Shown one piece after another: positions 49,325 through 57,965 of a stretch of DNA of 64,000 nt. Where the stretch lies: the NCBI GenBank assembly GCA_040902705.1, contig JBBDWT010000201.1, positions 7,721 through 71,720 on the forward strand, in the 5' to 3' direction. Below the pieces are notes generated by a model. It made no database searches and was not told where the DNA came from. It saw nothing but the letters and a program-made list of their open reading frames with translations. Position 1 is the first letter of the stretch, and each line of letters opens with the position of its first letter. This DNA comes from DATBSK01 sp040902705. Its GTDB lineage: Bacteria > Actinomycetota > Acidimicrobiia > IMCC26256 > PALSA-555. Position numbers and translations under genes: made by a program.

Positions 49325-52153
49325 TCAATAGAGGATGTCTTGGCTCACGTGGCGCGAAACGATGGTGGCCCGCCAAGGGCCTGCCGGGGGGCGGATCAAC
49401 TCGACCGGCAATCCCTCGGCGATCGCGACTCCCCAGAACCACAGGCGATCGAGTCGGACCACGTAGTCCGTCTGGTCACTCATGGCCCGCAGCCGGACGG
49501 TGAACGGCGAACCGTTGACCGAGATCGGAACCTCGATCGCGCTCCCGGCCGGTTGGCTTCGAGCGAGGCGGAGTCGCAGATAGGTCGCGCAGTCCCGGGC
49601 CCCAGCACGGCACGATCGCGAATCTGGAAGCCCGGTGACCGCGCCGATCGCGCCGAGCTCTGCGACCGTTCCCAGGGTCCGCTCCCAGTACTCGAACGCG
49701 AACGGCGCCTTCTCTCGCGGCACGAGCACGTCGAACCCTGCGGTCGTTCGTTCGGGGACGTAGTGACGCATGACGTAGCGGTACACGGCTGGGATGCGCA
49801 CGAAGTCTTGTACGCCGTCGAACGACGCGTTCCCTGGATCCCATACCACGAATCTCGGATGATGACGCGCGAGGTCGCGGAGAACGTGGTGCTGTTCCTG
49901 TAGCGGCGACATGTTGTAGGTGTTGATCTGCCAGAGAGGCTCCTGCTCGAGCAGGGTGTACAGCATCGGTGAGTTGCCGAGGACGAAGAGCCCATGATCC
50001 ACACCCTGGAGCGAGGGTCGCAGGTCGCGAGCGACCGCTCGTTCACCCGGCAGCTGCTGAAAGTGTTTCCGGCCGAACCTGACGGCCGACGCCCGACGGA
50101 TTTCGTCACGGTTCGTCAACACGAGTGCAGCGTTGTCCCAGACGCGGCGCGGAAGGGTCCGAGCGCGCTCCCAAGTGTCGGAGAGCTCTGGACCCACCGT
50201 CGCGATCGAGAGGACCAAACCGAGAACCAGCCCGGCGCCGATTGCGCGGTAACGCCCGATCGGACGCCATGCGATCGCGACCGCCCCCACGCTTCCGAGC
50301 AGCGCCGTGAAGAAGAGAATGCTCGTCGCGGGGCGGAGCAGGTACTTCTGCAGCATCGCGAACGAGACCGCACCGACGACGAGCAAGTACAACCCGGCGT
50401 TTCGTACACGCGAATCCTGTCGGGTCCGCGCGAACGATCCCCAAGCGACGAACACCAGCGGTGCGACGAGCACGACAAAGTTGGGACCGAGCGGATCCGC
50501 CAGTGCTCGATCGAGATCGAGGGGCGACGCCCCATACGCAGCCTGAGCGCGGAGAGTCAGCAGATAGCCAGTCGACTCCCCGAACTGCCCGTTCATCAAT
50601 AGGACAGTTACGTAGGCAATGGCTCCGGCCAACGGGACGACGAGCTCGTGGGCGAAACGCCGAAGCCACGACCGCCACGACCGCCCCCGTTGCTCGAGCA
50701 GATCCACGATGACCACTGCCCCGACACCCAACGCGGCATAGCCGACAAGCGGAGACTCTGTGAACAACGCAAGCGTGACGGCAAGACCGAACAGGATGTC
50801 TCCAACTTGGAACCGGTCAACGGTCCGATCGCGCGCCGCGTAGAGCAGCGCCACGGTCACGGGAATCGCGTATCGGATGAGGTCGGCCGAAGAGACAACT
50901 GTGACGAGACCGACGACTGCAATCGCCGGCCACCACCGCCGTTGGGCGAGAACCCAAGCGGCGCGTCCGAGCCCGGCAAGGACGAGGAGCTGCACGACGT
51001 ACTGCAGGATCGGTCCGACCACGAGCGATGAGTGGTACAGGTAGTCGAAGCCGTACGGGTACCAGAAGTCGCGCATCGGAATCCGGCCCGAGCTCGAGAG
51101 CCACTCCCACGTCAGGACGTTGTCCGAGTCAAAGGCGGACGCAGGAAACTGGCCGACACGCGCAGCGGCAACGCCGGCCGAGAGGTCGGGGATGAGCGCG
51201 AGCGCGGCAATTCCCACACCCGCGAGACCGAGCAGCGCGCCCGGCGTTGGCCTGAAGGGAGGTGCGGCGTCGGCCTCGGGGTCGTCCTGATCTGGTGCCG
51301 GCTGCTCGGGCGGACCGGTTCTCGCGATACCGGTTCTCGCGATGAGGACCGCAGCGACCGCGACGGCGAGGAGGCTCAGCAGCACGACAACACTCGCGAC
51401 CTGTCGTCCGACGTAGCCATAGCCGAGGAGCGCCGCGTTTCCTACCGCGGTCGTCACAGACGGGATGGGGTCGATCAGCCCCGTCGCAATCGGGTACACC
51501 ATCGCTGCCACGATCACAGCCAGAGTGACAAGTGCAACAGCCGCCATCCGCGAGCGGCGCCGTGGCATCCAAAGCGAGAGCACGACGAGCGCGACCCACG
51601 TCGTGAGCGCAGTGAGTGCCACCGGGTCATCGAGGGACGCCGCGATGTCCGCTCGGCGCGACATTCCAAGCGGGATCTGGACGTTCGATGCCAACGCGGG
51701 CACACCATCAGTCCGCCATCGGATCACCCTCGGCGTGGCCGAGACCAGGGTCATGTCCTCGGCGCCCCACGAGGCGAGTTCGTCCGGCCGGTACACCGCG
51801 ACGACACCACCGTCATTCTCGGCCTTGATGCTGAAGAGCTCGACAGAGAGACCCGGCGCGTTGCCGGGGCGGAAGAAGAGGAACCTGACGTCCCCGTCGA
51901 ACGGGAACTCATACCGGCGCCGGACACCGGACACGATCGTCGCGACCTGTACGTCAGGCCCGTCGTTGACGAACATCGATGCTGTCGCGTTCCCCGTCAC
52001 TCGCATGTCGACGACGATGCGCGGCTCCCGGACGGCCAGAACTTCGGGGGCCTCCCCGATCGCTGCAACGCAGCCAGCGGCCACGAGCACGACGACGAAC
52101 GGGCGAAGAGCGTCGCTCCGCATGAGATGTCGAAGCGGCTTGGGTAGGCTCAT
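49325..52153 (-). CDS. Large polytopic membrane protein, GT-C/O-antigen polymerase-like
   Basis: This 942-residue protein has one N-terminal helix (FVVVLVAAGCVAAIGEA), then an extracytoplasmic beta-rich domain to residue ~185, then ~13 membrane helices (LTTWVALVVLSLWM, VVVLLSLLAVAVAAVLIA, ILQYVVQLLVLAGLG and others). A soluble C-terminal ~300 residues follow (HHPRFVVWDPGNASFDGV). A large periplasmic-side loop carries FDSDNVLTWEWLSSSGRIPM, then RDFWYPYGFDYLY, with several acidic and aromatic residues of the kind found in GT-C active sites. Lipid-phosphate-sugar-dependent transfer outside the membrane is plausible. No exact family was recognised. The ATG at 52153 is preferred over one at 52165. 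Confidence 0.72.
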   Translation of the reverse strand: MSLPKPLRHLMRSDALRPFVVVLVAAGCVAAIGEAPEVLAVREPRIVVDMRVTGNATASMFVNDGPDVQVATIVSGVRRRYEFPFDGDVRFLFFRPGNAPGLSVELFSIKAENDGGVVAVYRPDELASWGAEDMTLVSATPRVIRWRTDGVPALASNVQIPLGMSRRADIAASLDDPVALTALTTWVALVVLSLWMPRRRSRMAAVALVTLAVIVAAMVYPIATGLIDPIPSVTTAVGNAALLGYGYVGRQVASVVVLLSLLAVAVAAVLIARTGIARTGPPEQPAPDQDDPEADAAPPFRPTPGALLGLAGVGIAALALIPDLSAGVAAARVGQFPASAFDSDNVLTWEWLSSSGRIPMRDFWYPYGFDYLYHSSLVVGPILQYVVQLLVLAGLGRAAWVLAQRRWWPAIAVVGLVTVVSSADLIRYAIPVTVALLYAARDRTVDRFQVGDILFGLAVTLALFTESPLVGYAALGVGAVVIVDLLEQRGRSWRSWLRRFAHELVVPLAGAIAYVTVLLMNGQFGESTGYLLTLRAQAAYGASPLDLDRALADPLGPNFVVLVAPLVFVAWGSFARTRQDSRVRNAGLYLLVVGAVSFAMLQKYLLRPATSILFFTALLGSVGAVAIAWRPIGRYRAIGAGLVLGLVLSIATVGPELSDTWERARTLPRRVWDNAALVLTNRDEIRRASAVRFGRKHFQQLPGERAVARDLRPSLQGVDHGLFVLGNSPMLYTLLEQEPLWQINTYNMSPLQEQHHVLRDLARHHPRFVVWDPGNASFDGVQDFVRIPAVYRYVMRHYVPERTTAGFDVLVPREKAPFAFEYWERTLGTVAELGAIGAVTGLPDSRSCRAGARDCATYLRLRLARSQPAGSAIEVPISVNGSPFTVRLRAMSDQTDYVVRLDRLWFWGVAIAEGLPVELIRPPAGPWRATIVSRHVSQDILY

Positions 52154-52395
52154 CGCCTGGACCATCAGGTTCCGCGCCACGTCTGCGATTCGAGGTTCAT
52201 CGCAGCGGGGATCGCATCGGTGTCGAAGGTGAACGCACCGACTCTCATCGTCCGCCATTCTGTCGGCTCACGCCCGCGCCGTGGTGCGGCGGAGGCGCGG
52301 CGGGCCTTCGTGCTCGGGCTACGGTCAGCATCGAGCGACGGTCAGAGAGCGATCCTCGATCGCACCCGTTCTCCCCTTCCTGATGGCGGTGCGCA

Positions 52396-53100
52396 TTGAC
52401 AGAACGCGGAAGCAGACGACCCTACGACCTCGAGTATCGATCGTTCGATCGATACATCCGCGGTGAGTTCATGGGCTTCAAAGCGGTCCTGCTCCTTGGG
52501 GCCAAGGCGATCGGAATCCTCGTCGAGGGCCTGATTCGCAACATCCCGGGCCCCATCGGCTTCAAGATCCGCTCCTTCTATTACCGGTTCCGCTTCGGTC
52601 ATCTCGGCAAGAACGTCTTGATCGACATCGGAGTGATCTTCAACGGCCCCGCCAACATCTTCATCGGCGACTACGTCTGGATCGACTCATACTGCAAGTT
52701 CGAAGCAATGCTCGGCGAGATCCGGGTGGGTCGCCGAGTTCACATCGCTCCTTTCGTCGTCATCGGCGCGCGGGAGCCCGTCATCATCGAGGACTACGCG
52801 GCCGTCGCGTCAGGCGCGAAGATCTACGCGAACAGCGAGATGCCGGCCGACGGGAAGCGGATGAGCGGACCGATGATCCCGGAAGAGCAGAAGGCCTTCT
52901 ACTCCGAGACCGTGTTCATCGGAAGGGACGCGGTCGTGGGCGCGAACGCCGTCGTGCTGCCCGGCGGTTCGCTCGCCGAAGGCGCGGTGCTCGGCGCGAA
53001 CTCCGTGCTGAAGAAGCCCGTTGATCCATGGGTGATCGTCGTCGGTGGACCGGCCAGGCCGGTCGGCATGCGAGAGCCGGTGCGAGTCCCGGATCTATGA
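52396..53100 (+). CDS. Hexapeptide-repeat acyltransferase
   Basis: This 234-residue protein starts at TTG 52396 (TERGSRRPYDLEYRSFDRYI), or at ATG 52471. Residues ~60-215 form a left-handed beta-helix of the WbbJ/LbH type (NVLIDIGVIFNGPANIFIGD, VGRRVHIAPFVVIGAREPVI, IGRDAVVGANAVVLPGGSLA). YVWIDSYCKFEA replaces the usual His site by an Asp/Cys region. An N-terminal amphipathic segment precedes the helix, as in acetyltransferases that act on membrane-linked glycans. It probably O-acetylates a sugar. The stop overlaps the deacetylase start as ATGA. Confidence 0.82.
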   Translation: MTERGSRRPYDLEYRSFDRYIRGEFMGFKAVLLLGAKAIGILVEGLIRNIPGPIGFKIRSFYYRFRFGHLGKNVLIDIGVIFNGPANIFIGDYVWIDSYCKFEAMLGEIRVGRRVHIAPFVVIGAREPVIIEDYAAVASGAKIYANSEMPADGKRMSGPMIPEEQKAFYSETVFIGRDAVVGANAVVLPGGSLAEGAVLGANSVLKKPVDPWVIVVGGPARPVGMREPVRVPDL

Positions 53101-54002
53101 CATCGCTCGTCCAGGTCGACGTCGACAACCTCTGGGTCTACGAGCGCGAGTACGGCATCGAGATCGGGATCGACCAGGACGTGATCTTCTCTCGCGCGCT
53201 CCCCGCGTTTCTCGACGCCTGCGATCGACGAGGCATCCGGGCGACGTTCTTCGTCGTGGGAACCGACCTGGCCACGTGTTCCGACGCACGGGACTTCGTA
53301 CGCGAGGCCGCCCATCGAGGTCACGAGGTCGCGAACCACTCGTTCTCCCATCCGGGTGACCTCGAATCGCTCGGAGATCGCGAGATGGAGCGCGAGATCC
53401 GCGGCACGCACGACATCATCGGCGAGACCACCGGTTGCCCCGCGATCGGCTTCCGCGGTCCGGGCTACCGGATCGGGCGCCGCTGCGTCGATCTGCTCGC
53501 TCGGCTCGGATACATCTACGACTCGAGTGTGCTCCCGGGCCCGATGACCTCTGCGATGCACGTCGTCCATCGCCTCCGACGGGGTCGCGACGGCGACGCG
53601 CGCAAGCGCATCGGAAAGCGCTCGGACCTGATCGCCTCGACCAGGATTCGACCGTTGCTGGCAGGACGCCCGGCACCCATCGAGATCCCGATCAGCGTCA
53701 TCCCTTGGCTACGACTTCCCTTCCACACGTCGATGGTGCACGTGTTCGGGGAGTCGTACCAGGAGCTCGCGCATCGAGCCCACGCGCGGACTCGAAAGGA
53801 CTACGAGGTGCACCTCCTGCACGCAGTCGACCTGCTGCCCGAGGTTCACGCACCGGAGCATGCACGTCACGTCGTCGGGGCCCTGGGCTGGGACGCAGAA
53901 CGCCGAGCGCGCCTCGTGACCGCGACCCTCGATCGAGCGGCCCGGGATGCTCCGTGCGGCACTGGTGAGTTCGCACGAGCGATCCTGGCGAACGCACGGT
54001 GA
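53097..54002 (+). CDS. Polysaccharide deacetylase (CE4-like)
   Basis: This 301-residue NodB-homology protein has VQVDVDNLWVYEREYG (motif 1 with D-x-D), IRATFFVVGTDLATCSDARDF, the metal-binding VANHSFSHPGDLESLGDREM (HxxxH) and FRGPGYRIGRRCVDLLARLG. No signal peptide is present, so it may act in the cytoplasm on lipid-linked or nucleotide sugars rather than on wall polymer. Removing acetyl groups just after an acyltransferase in the same transcript suggests tailoring of one residue. The ATG at 53097 lies in an ATGA overlap. An upstream start at 53028 would lie entirely inside the acyltransferase gene and is unlikely. Confidence 0.88.
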   Translation: MTSLVQVDVDNLWVYEREYGIEIGIDQDVIFSRALPAFLDACDRRGIRATFFVVGTDLATCSDARDFVREAAHRGHEVANHSFSHPGDLESLGDREMEREIRGTHDIIGETTGCPAIGFRGPGYRIGRRCVDLLARLGYIYDSSVLPGPMTSAMHVVHRLRRGRDGDARKRIGKRSDLIASTRIRPLLAGRPAPIEIPISVIPWLRLPFHTSMVHVFGESYQELAHRAHARTRKDYEVHLLHAVDLLPEVHAPEHARHVVGALGWDAERRARLVTATLDRAARDAPCGTGEFARAILANAR

Positions 54003-54045
54003 CCGCGCTGACCATGCGTCGGAGCAGCGGCGTGCGAAGCGCGCT

Positions 54046-55200
54046 TCAGCTGCGCTCGAACACGTGTGCGACGACCGCGCCCACGTCGCCTTCGATGATC
54101 CCCCCGGTGTTCACCGTCATGCCACGGCGCGCGCCGACGACCTGGCGGTCTCCTGCCGCACCGCGAAGTTGCGTCACGATCTCGACCACCTGCGCGACGC
54201 CGGTCGCCCCGATCGGATGACCGCGCGACATGAGTCCACCGCTCGGGTTCACCACGATCGTTCCCCCGAACGTCGTCTCTCCGCCGAGCGTGGCGACGCC
54301 CGCCTCACCTTCGTCGTAGAACCCCAAGCACTCCAACGCGTAGAGCTCTTCCGACGTCGCAGCATCGTGGAGCTCGACGACATCGATGTCTCCGGGGCCG
54401 AGCCCGGCGGCGTCATAGACGACCTTGGCAACCTCGGCGAGTCGGCTGTGGTAGTCGGACGAGGTATCGCCTGAACGCGCGACGCTCGCGCGGATCGCCG
54501 GGGCACCGGGAACGTCGGTGTCGAGCACGATCGCTGCCGCACCGTCGGTGAACGAACTGCACATCAGGCGGGTCAACGGCTCCTGCACCGTCGGTGATGC
54601 GAGCACCTCCTCGGCGGTGACCAGCTCGCGTCGCTGCGCCAACGGGTTGAGGGCGCCGTGCCGGCGCGACTTGACGACAGTCGCCGCGAACTGCTCGATG
54701 GTGTGGCCCCGCTCCGTCAGCTGATGCATCGCCCACTTCGCGTTCATGCCCATGAAGACACTTCCCGAGTTGCCGGCCACATCCGCGCGCAGCCGCGGTC
54801 GTTCCTCGGCCGTGAGGCAGTTCTCGATGCCGTTGAGCGTCGCGCCGCGGTCACCCGTCCACATCTTCTCCACTCCGGCGATCAACACCGGACCGCTTCC
54901 CGCGAGCGCCGCGAGGTAGCCGAGGTGAAGAGCCGCCGAACCGCCCGCGCAGCCGTTGTCGATGTTCACGACGTGAGTGCTCCCGAGCCCCGCGCCCAGC
55001 AGCCACGCCTGCCCGCGAATGCACTCCTGGTCGTTGAGCAGGCCACCGAGCGCGTTCGAGACGAGGATCAACGACACTCGCTCCGGATCCACACCGGCAT
55101 CACGGAGCGCGGCGGTCGCGGCCTGCGAGATCAGCTCTCCGGGGCCGTACGGACTACGACCCTGCGGCGTCATGCCGATGCCCACGACGTTGACCCTCAT
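54046..55200 (-). CDS. Thiolase-family protein (SCP-x-like acetyl-CoA acetyltransferase)
   Basis: This 384-residue protein shows thiolase features: VNVVGIGMTPQGRSPYGPGE, the nucleophile region VNIDNGCAGGSAALHLGYLA, VVELHDAATSEELYALECLG, and the catalytic His in NPSGGLMSRGHPIGATG. The final Cys of classical thiolases is replaced (VNTGG), as in the SCP2/SCP-x lipid-transfer group often used in sterol or branched-chain side-chain cleavage. It probably catalyses acyl-CoA cleavage or condensation in lipid metabolism and looks unrelated to the glycan genes around it. The ATG at 55200 begins at the conserved N-terminus. The divergent FkbM gene starts 172 bases away. Confidence 0.88.
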   Translation of the reverse strand: MRVNVVGIGMTPQGRSPYGPGELISQAATAALRDAGVDPERVSLILVSNALGGLLNDQECIRGQAWLLGAGLGSTHVVNIDNGCAGGSAALHLGYLAALAGSGPVLIAGVEKMWTGDRGATLNGIENCLTAEERPRLRADVAGNSGSVFMGMNAKWAMHQLTERGHTIEQFAATVVKSRRHGALNPLAQRRELVTAEEVLASPTVQEPLTRLMCSSFTDGAAAIVLDTDVPGAPAIRASVARSGDTSSDYHSRLAEVAKVVYDAAGLGPGDIDVVELHDAATSEELYALECLGFYDEGEAGVATLGGETTFGGTIVVNPSGGLMSRGHPIGATGVAQVVEIVTQLRGAAGDRQVVGARRGMTVNTGGIIEGDVGAVVAHVFERS

Positions 55201-55371
55201 GCACGTCTCCCCGATCGAGCCAGACATCATCGTACCGGGAAGCGCATCCTGCCCACCGGAGCCACGACTCCTGGATCGGAGCCGGCCACCGGGCAGGAGA
55301 GGCGAGTGATAGAAGATGGTCTCGGTGTCCTGGAATCCCCGCGGAGAGTCCGCTCCGTGACCGCCGAGCGC

Positions 55372-56355
55372 ATGATCTCGTATGCGCAGAACGCCGAGGA
55401 CGTCGTCCTGCGCCGTGCGTTCGCGAGCTCCGCGACCGGCTTCTACATCGATGTCGGTGCAAGCCACCCCGTATGGGATTCGGTCACGAAGCACTTCTAC
55501 GACAGCGGCTGGAGCGGTATCAACATCGAGCCACTCCCGAATCGCTTCTCAGAGCTCGAACGCGAACGTCCGCGCGACATCAACCTCAATGTCGGCCTGT
55601 CGAACGACTCTGGGAGGCTCGTGCTCCACGAGGTCATCGGTCTCTCGGCGCTGTCGACATTCGACCCCGGACTCGCCCAGATGCACCGCGATGAGGGCTA
55701 CGAGATCCAAACGTTGACCGTACCCACGACAACCTTGTTGACGGTGTGCCAGGAGCACGGTGTGGAGGATGTTGATTTCCTCAAGATCGATGCAGAGGGC
55801 TTCGAACGTGAAGTCCTCCAGGGAACAGACTTCGAGGGCTTCCGGCCCCGGGTCGTCTTGGCCGAGCGAGGTAACGCCCCGGAGAAGTGGTTGCCACTCC
55901 TCACGACCGCTGGTTATGTACAGACCCTCTTCGACGGAATCAACCTCTGGTTCGTGCGCGAAGAGGACGAGGAACGCCTCGGTCCGTTCCTCACGACCCC
56001 GGCCACCATCGCACTGGATCGCTACGACCCCTACCTCTACGTCCATCAGCTCAAGCACGCGGGAGCCGAGATCGAGGGACGCGATGCGGAACTCGCCCGC
56101 CTCAGGACCACGGTCGAGGCACTTGGTGCGGAACTCGTGGGCCTCAGGGCGAAGATCAAGGAGCTGCGCGACGAAGTCGAGAGACAGCAACATGCCGCCG
56201 TTGCGGCGCGCGCTGCAGAGACGATGATCCGGAACTCGACGTCATGGCGCGTGACCGGACCGCTGAGGTGGTTCTCCGAACAACACCACCGCGAGCGACG
56301 TGTGGACTCGAATGACAGCATCGAGAAAGACGGCTCAGGTACGAACCGCCCATAA
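55372..56355 (+). CDS. FkbM-family methyltransferase with C-terminal coiled coil
   Basis: This 327-residue protein starts MISYAQNAEDVVLRRAF, the standard opening of FkbM enzymes in glycan loci. GFYIDVGASHPVWDSVTKHF (SAM site), INIEPLPNRFSELE and VDFLKIDAEGFEREVLQG follow. Residues ~232-285 are a heptad-rich coiled coil (LARLRTTVEALGAELVGLRA, KIKELRDEVERQ). They are followed by NSTSWRVTGPLRWF, a tail motif common to surface-glycan enzymes and probably a membrane or partner contact. It methylates an oxygen of a sugar. The ATG at 55372 is preferred. An in-frame GTG at 55357 adds five residues. Confidence 0.9.
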   Translation: MISYAQNAEDVVLRRAFASSATGFYIDVGASHPVWDSVTKHFYDSGWSGINIEPLPNRFSELERERPRDINLNVGLSNDSGRLVLHEVIGLSALSTFDPGLAQMHRDEGYEIQTLTVPTTTLLTVCQEHGVEDVDFLKIDAEGFEREVLQGTDFEGFRPRVVLAERGNAPEKWLPLLTTAGYVQTLFDGINLWFVREEDEERLGPFLTTPATIALDRYDPYLYVHQLKHAGAEIEGRDAELARLRTTVEALGAELVGLRAKIKELRDEVERQQHAAVAARAAETMIRNSTSWRVTGPLRWFSEQHHRERRVDSNDSIEKDGSGTNRP

Positions 56356-56406
56356 CCAGACCGCGGGAGTCGTCAACCAGGGATTGCCCGATCAGAGATC
56401 GGAGCG

Positions 56407-57261
56407 TCACGCACGGTAGTCGTAGAAGCCGCGGCCCGACTTGCGGCCGTAGCACTCGGCGCTCACCATCCGCTTGAGGAGCGGCGCGGGCGCGTAGTTC
56501 GGGTCCTTGAACTCCTCGTAGAGAGCCTCGACGATCGACAGGCTCGTGTCGAGGCCGACGAGGTCGAGCAGCTCGAGTGGACCCATCGGGAAGTTGCAGC
56601 CACCCTTCATTGCGGCGTCGATGTCGTCACGGCACGCGACGCCCGCGTCGAGCATGTTCACCGCGTTGTTGAGGTACGGGAACAGCAGCGCGTTCACGAC
56701 GAAGCCAGCCTGGTCGCGCACGTCGACCACCGTCTTGCCACACGCCTCAGCGAACGCGCGCGCCGCGGTGATCGTCTCCTCGGACGTGGTGATCGCCCGC
56801 ACCACCTCGACGAGGGCCATCGTTGGCGCCGGGTTGGAGAAGTGGATGCCACACACCCGCTCGGGGCGGCCCGTCTCCATCGCCATCTCGGCGACCGACA
56901 GGCTCGAAGTGTTCGTGGCGAGGATGGCGGCGTCGGCGCAGACGCGGTCGAGCTCGATGAAGAGCTGCTTCTTGGTCGCGAGATCCTCGACGATCGACTC
57001 GACCACGAGGTCGCACTCGGCGAGCTCGCCGAGGTCAGTCACCGCCCGCACCCGCGCCAGCACCGCGCTGCGCTCGGCGTCGTCGAACTTGCCCCGCTCG
57101 ACCTGCCGGGCCAGGGACTTCTCGAGGCCCGCCACCACGGCGTCGGCCGACGCCTGGGCCCGGCTGCGGAGCACCACCTCGAAGCCGGCCCGGGCCGCCA
57201 CCTCCGCGACCCCCGAGCCCGCGATCCCGGAGCCGACCACTCCCACCCGCTTGATCGTCAT
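56407..57261 (-). CDS. 3-hydroxyacyl-CoA (3-hydroxybutyryl-CoA) dehydrogenase
   Basis: This 284-residue protein has the NAD-binding start MTIKRVGVVGSGIAGSGVAE, VVESIVEDLATKKQLFIELD, the catalytic region ILATNTSSLSV, then GIHFSNPAPTMALVEVV, GFVVNALLFPYLNNAV, then GPLELLDLVGLDTSL, and the C-terminal signature YGRKSGRGFYDY. Length and motifs match stand-alone 3-hydroxybutyryl-CoA dehydrogenases that reduce acetoacetyl-CoA or oxidise 3-hydroxyacyl-CoA. The ATG at 57261 has AGGAG 8 bases upstream. It is not co-oriented with the glycan genes. The thiolase and the acyl-CoA dehydrogenase in this window may act in the same fatty-acid route. Confidence 0.93.
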   Translation of the reverse strand: MTIKRVGVVGSGIAGSGVAEVAARAGFEVVLRSRAQASADAVVAGLEKSLARQVERGKFDDAERSAVLARVRAVTDLGELAECDLVVESIVEDLATKKQLFIELDRVCADAAILATNTSSLSVAEMAMETGRPERVCGIHFSNPAPTMALVEVVRAITTSEETITAARAFAEACGKTVVDVRDQAGFVVNALLFPYLNNAVNMLDAGVACRDDIDAAMKGGCNFPMGPLELLDLVGLDTSLSIVEALYEEFKDPNYAPAPLLKRMVSAECYGRKSGRGFYDYRA

Positions 57262-57432
57262 CGCTTCGCTCCTCGTCGCGGTTCTCGTTCGACGTGGCAC
57301 CCACTTCGGTGCCGAAGAACGATCCAGCATCCCACGGTCGCCGGCCCGCCAGCGGCCGGAGTCTGCCTTGGGTGGGAATGACGGAGCTTGCAGACGACGA
57401 ACACGCAGCCTCGTGCGAATGACGCGTCGCGA

Positions 57433-57876
57433 CTAGCGCGCGGCTCCACCATCGCCCGCGGGAGGGCCGATCGCCCCGATCGCGCGCAGGTAGCTGAGCT
57501 GCGTCTCGACCACCGCAGAGACCTGCTCCGGCAGGTACGGCTCGCCCGTCGCCGAGGCGCGCTCCAGGATGAACTCCACTTGCTCTGCGCCGCCCACCAC
57601 GACCGGCCCGGGCAGGCGTGCTCGAGACCCGTTCACCGCGACGCCCTTCTGCTGGAAGAACTCGACCTGGAAGTCGAGGATCTTGCGGACGTCATCGGGC
57701 GTGAGCGTTGCCGCCACGTCGTCGGGGACGTGATCGACGACCCATTCGAATGCGTCGTCGGGATCAAAGATCGCCGCGGGTGGCTCATGCGCGATTCGCC
57801 CGGCCTCCCGCACGACGAGGACCGCGGCAATCGCGATCACCAGCCCGAAGGCGAGGAAGCCGACGACGAGCACCAC
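57433..57876 (-). CDS. Unidentified membrane-anchored protein
   Basis: This 147-residue protein has one N-terminal membrane helix (VVLVVGFLAFGLVIAIAAVL) with no cleavage site, so it is probably anchored. The remaining ~120 residues are soluble: a helical DPDDAFEWVVDHVPDDVAAT, then LTPDDVRKILDFQVEFFQQK, then GPVVVGGAEQVEFIL. I do not recognise the family. The GTG at 57876 lies 6 bases after a TAGCCT box, so the mRNA is probably leaderless. It lies 90 bases downstream of the Mau-like cluster on the same strand but seems to have its own promoter. Confidence 0.65.
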   Translation of the reverse strand: MVLVVGFLAFGLVIAIAAVLVVREAGRIAHEPPAAIFDPDDAFEWVVDHVPDDVAATLTPDDVRKILDFQVEFFQQKGVAVNGSRARLPGPVVVGGAEQVEFILERASATGEPYLPEQVSAVVETQLSYLRAIGAIGPPAGDGGAAR

Positions 57877-57882
57877 CCGCGC

Positions 57883-57888
57883 AGGCTA
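57883..57888 (-). promoter_or_regulatory. Leaderless-type -10 box TAGCCT
   Basis: The minus strand reads TAGCCT, then 6 bases, then the GTG at 57876. An identical hexamer with identical spacing precedes the gene that starts at 62471. Confidence 0.5.
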
Positions 57889-57965
57889 ACGCCGAGCTCT
57901 CACCGAGGGCGCGCGACCGCAAGGATGAGACGCGCAAAGGACTGCCGCGTCGCTTCGGTTGATGG

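Noticed and set aside
54030..54060. A palindromic GAAGCGCGCTTC between the deacetylase and thiolase genes as a terminator
   Set aside because: It has no loop and no T-run and overlaps the thiolase 3' end. Such palindromes are frequent by chance in this composition.
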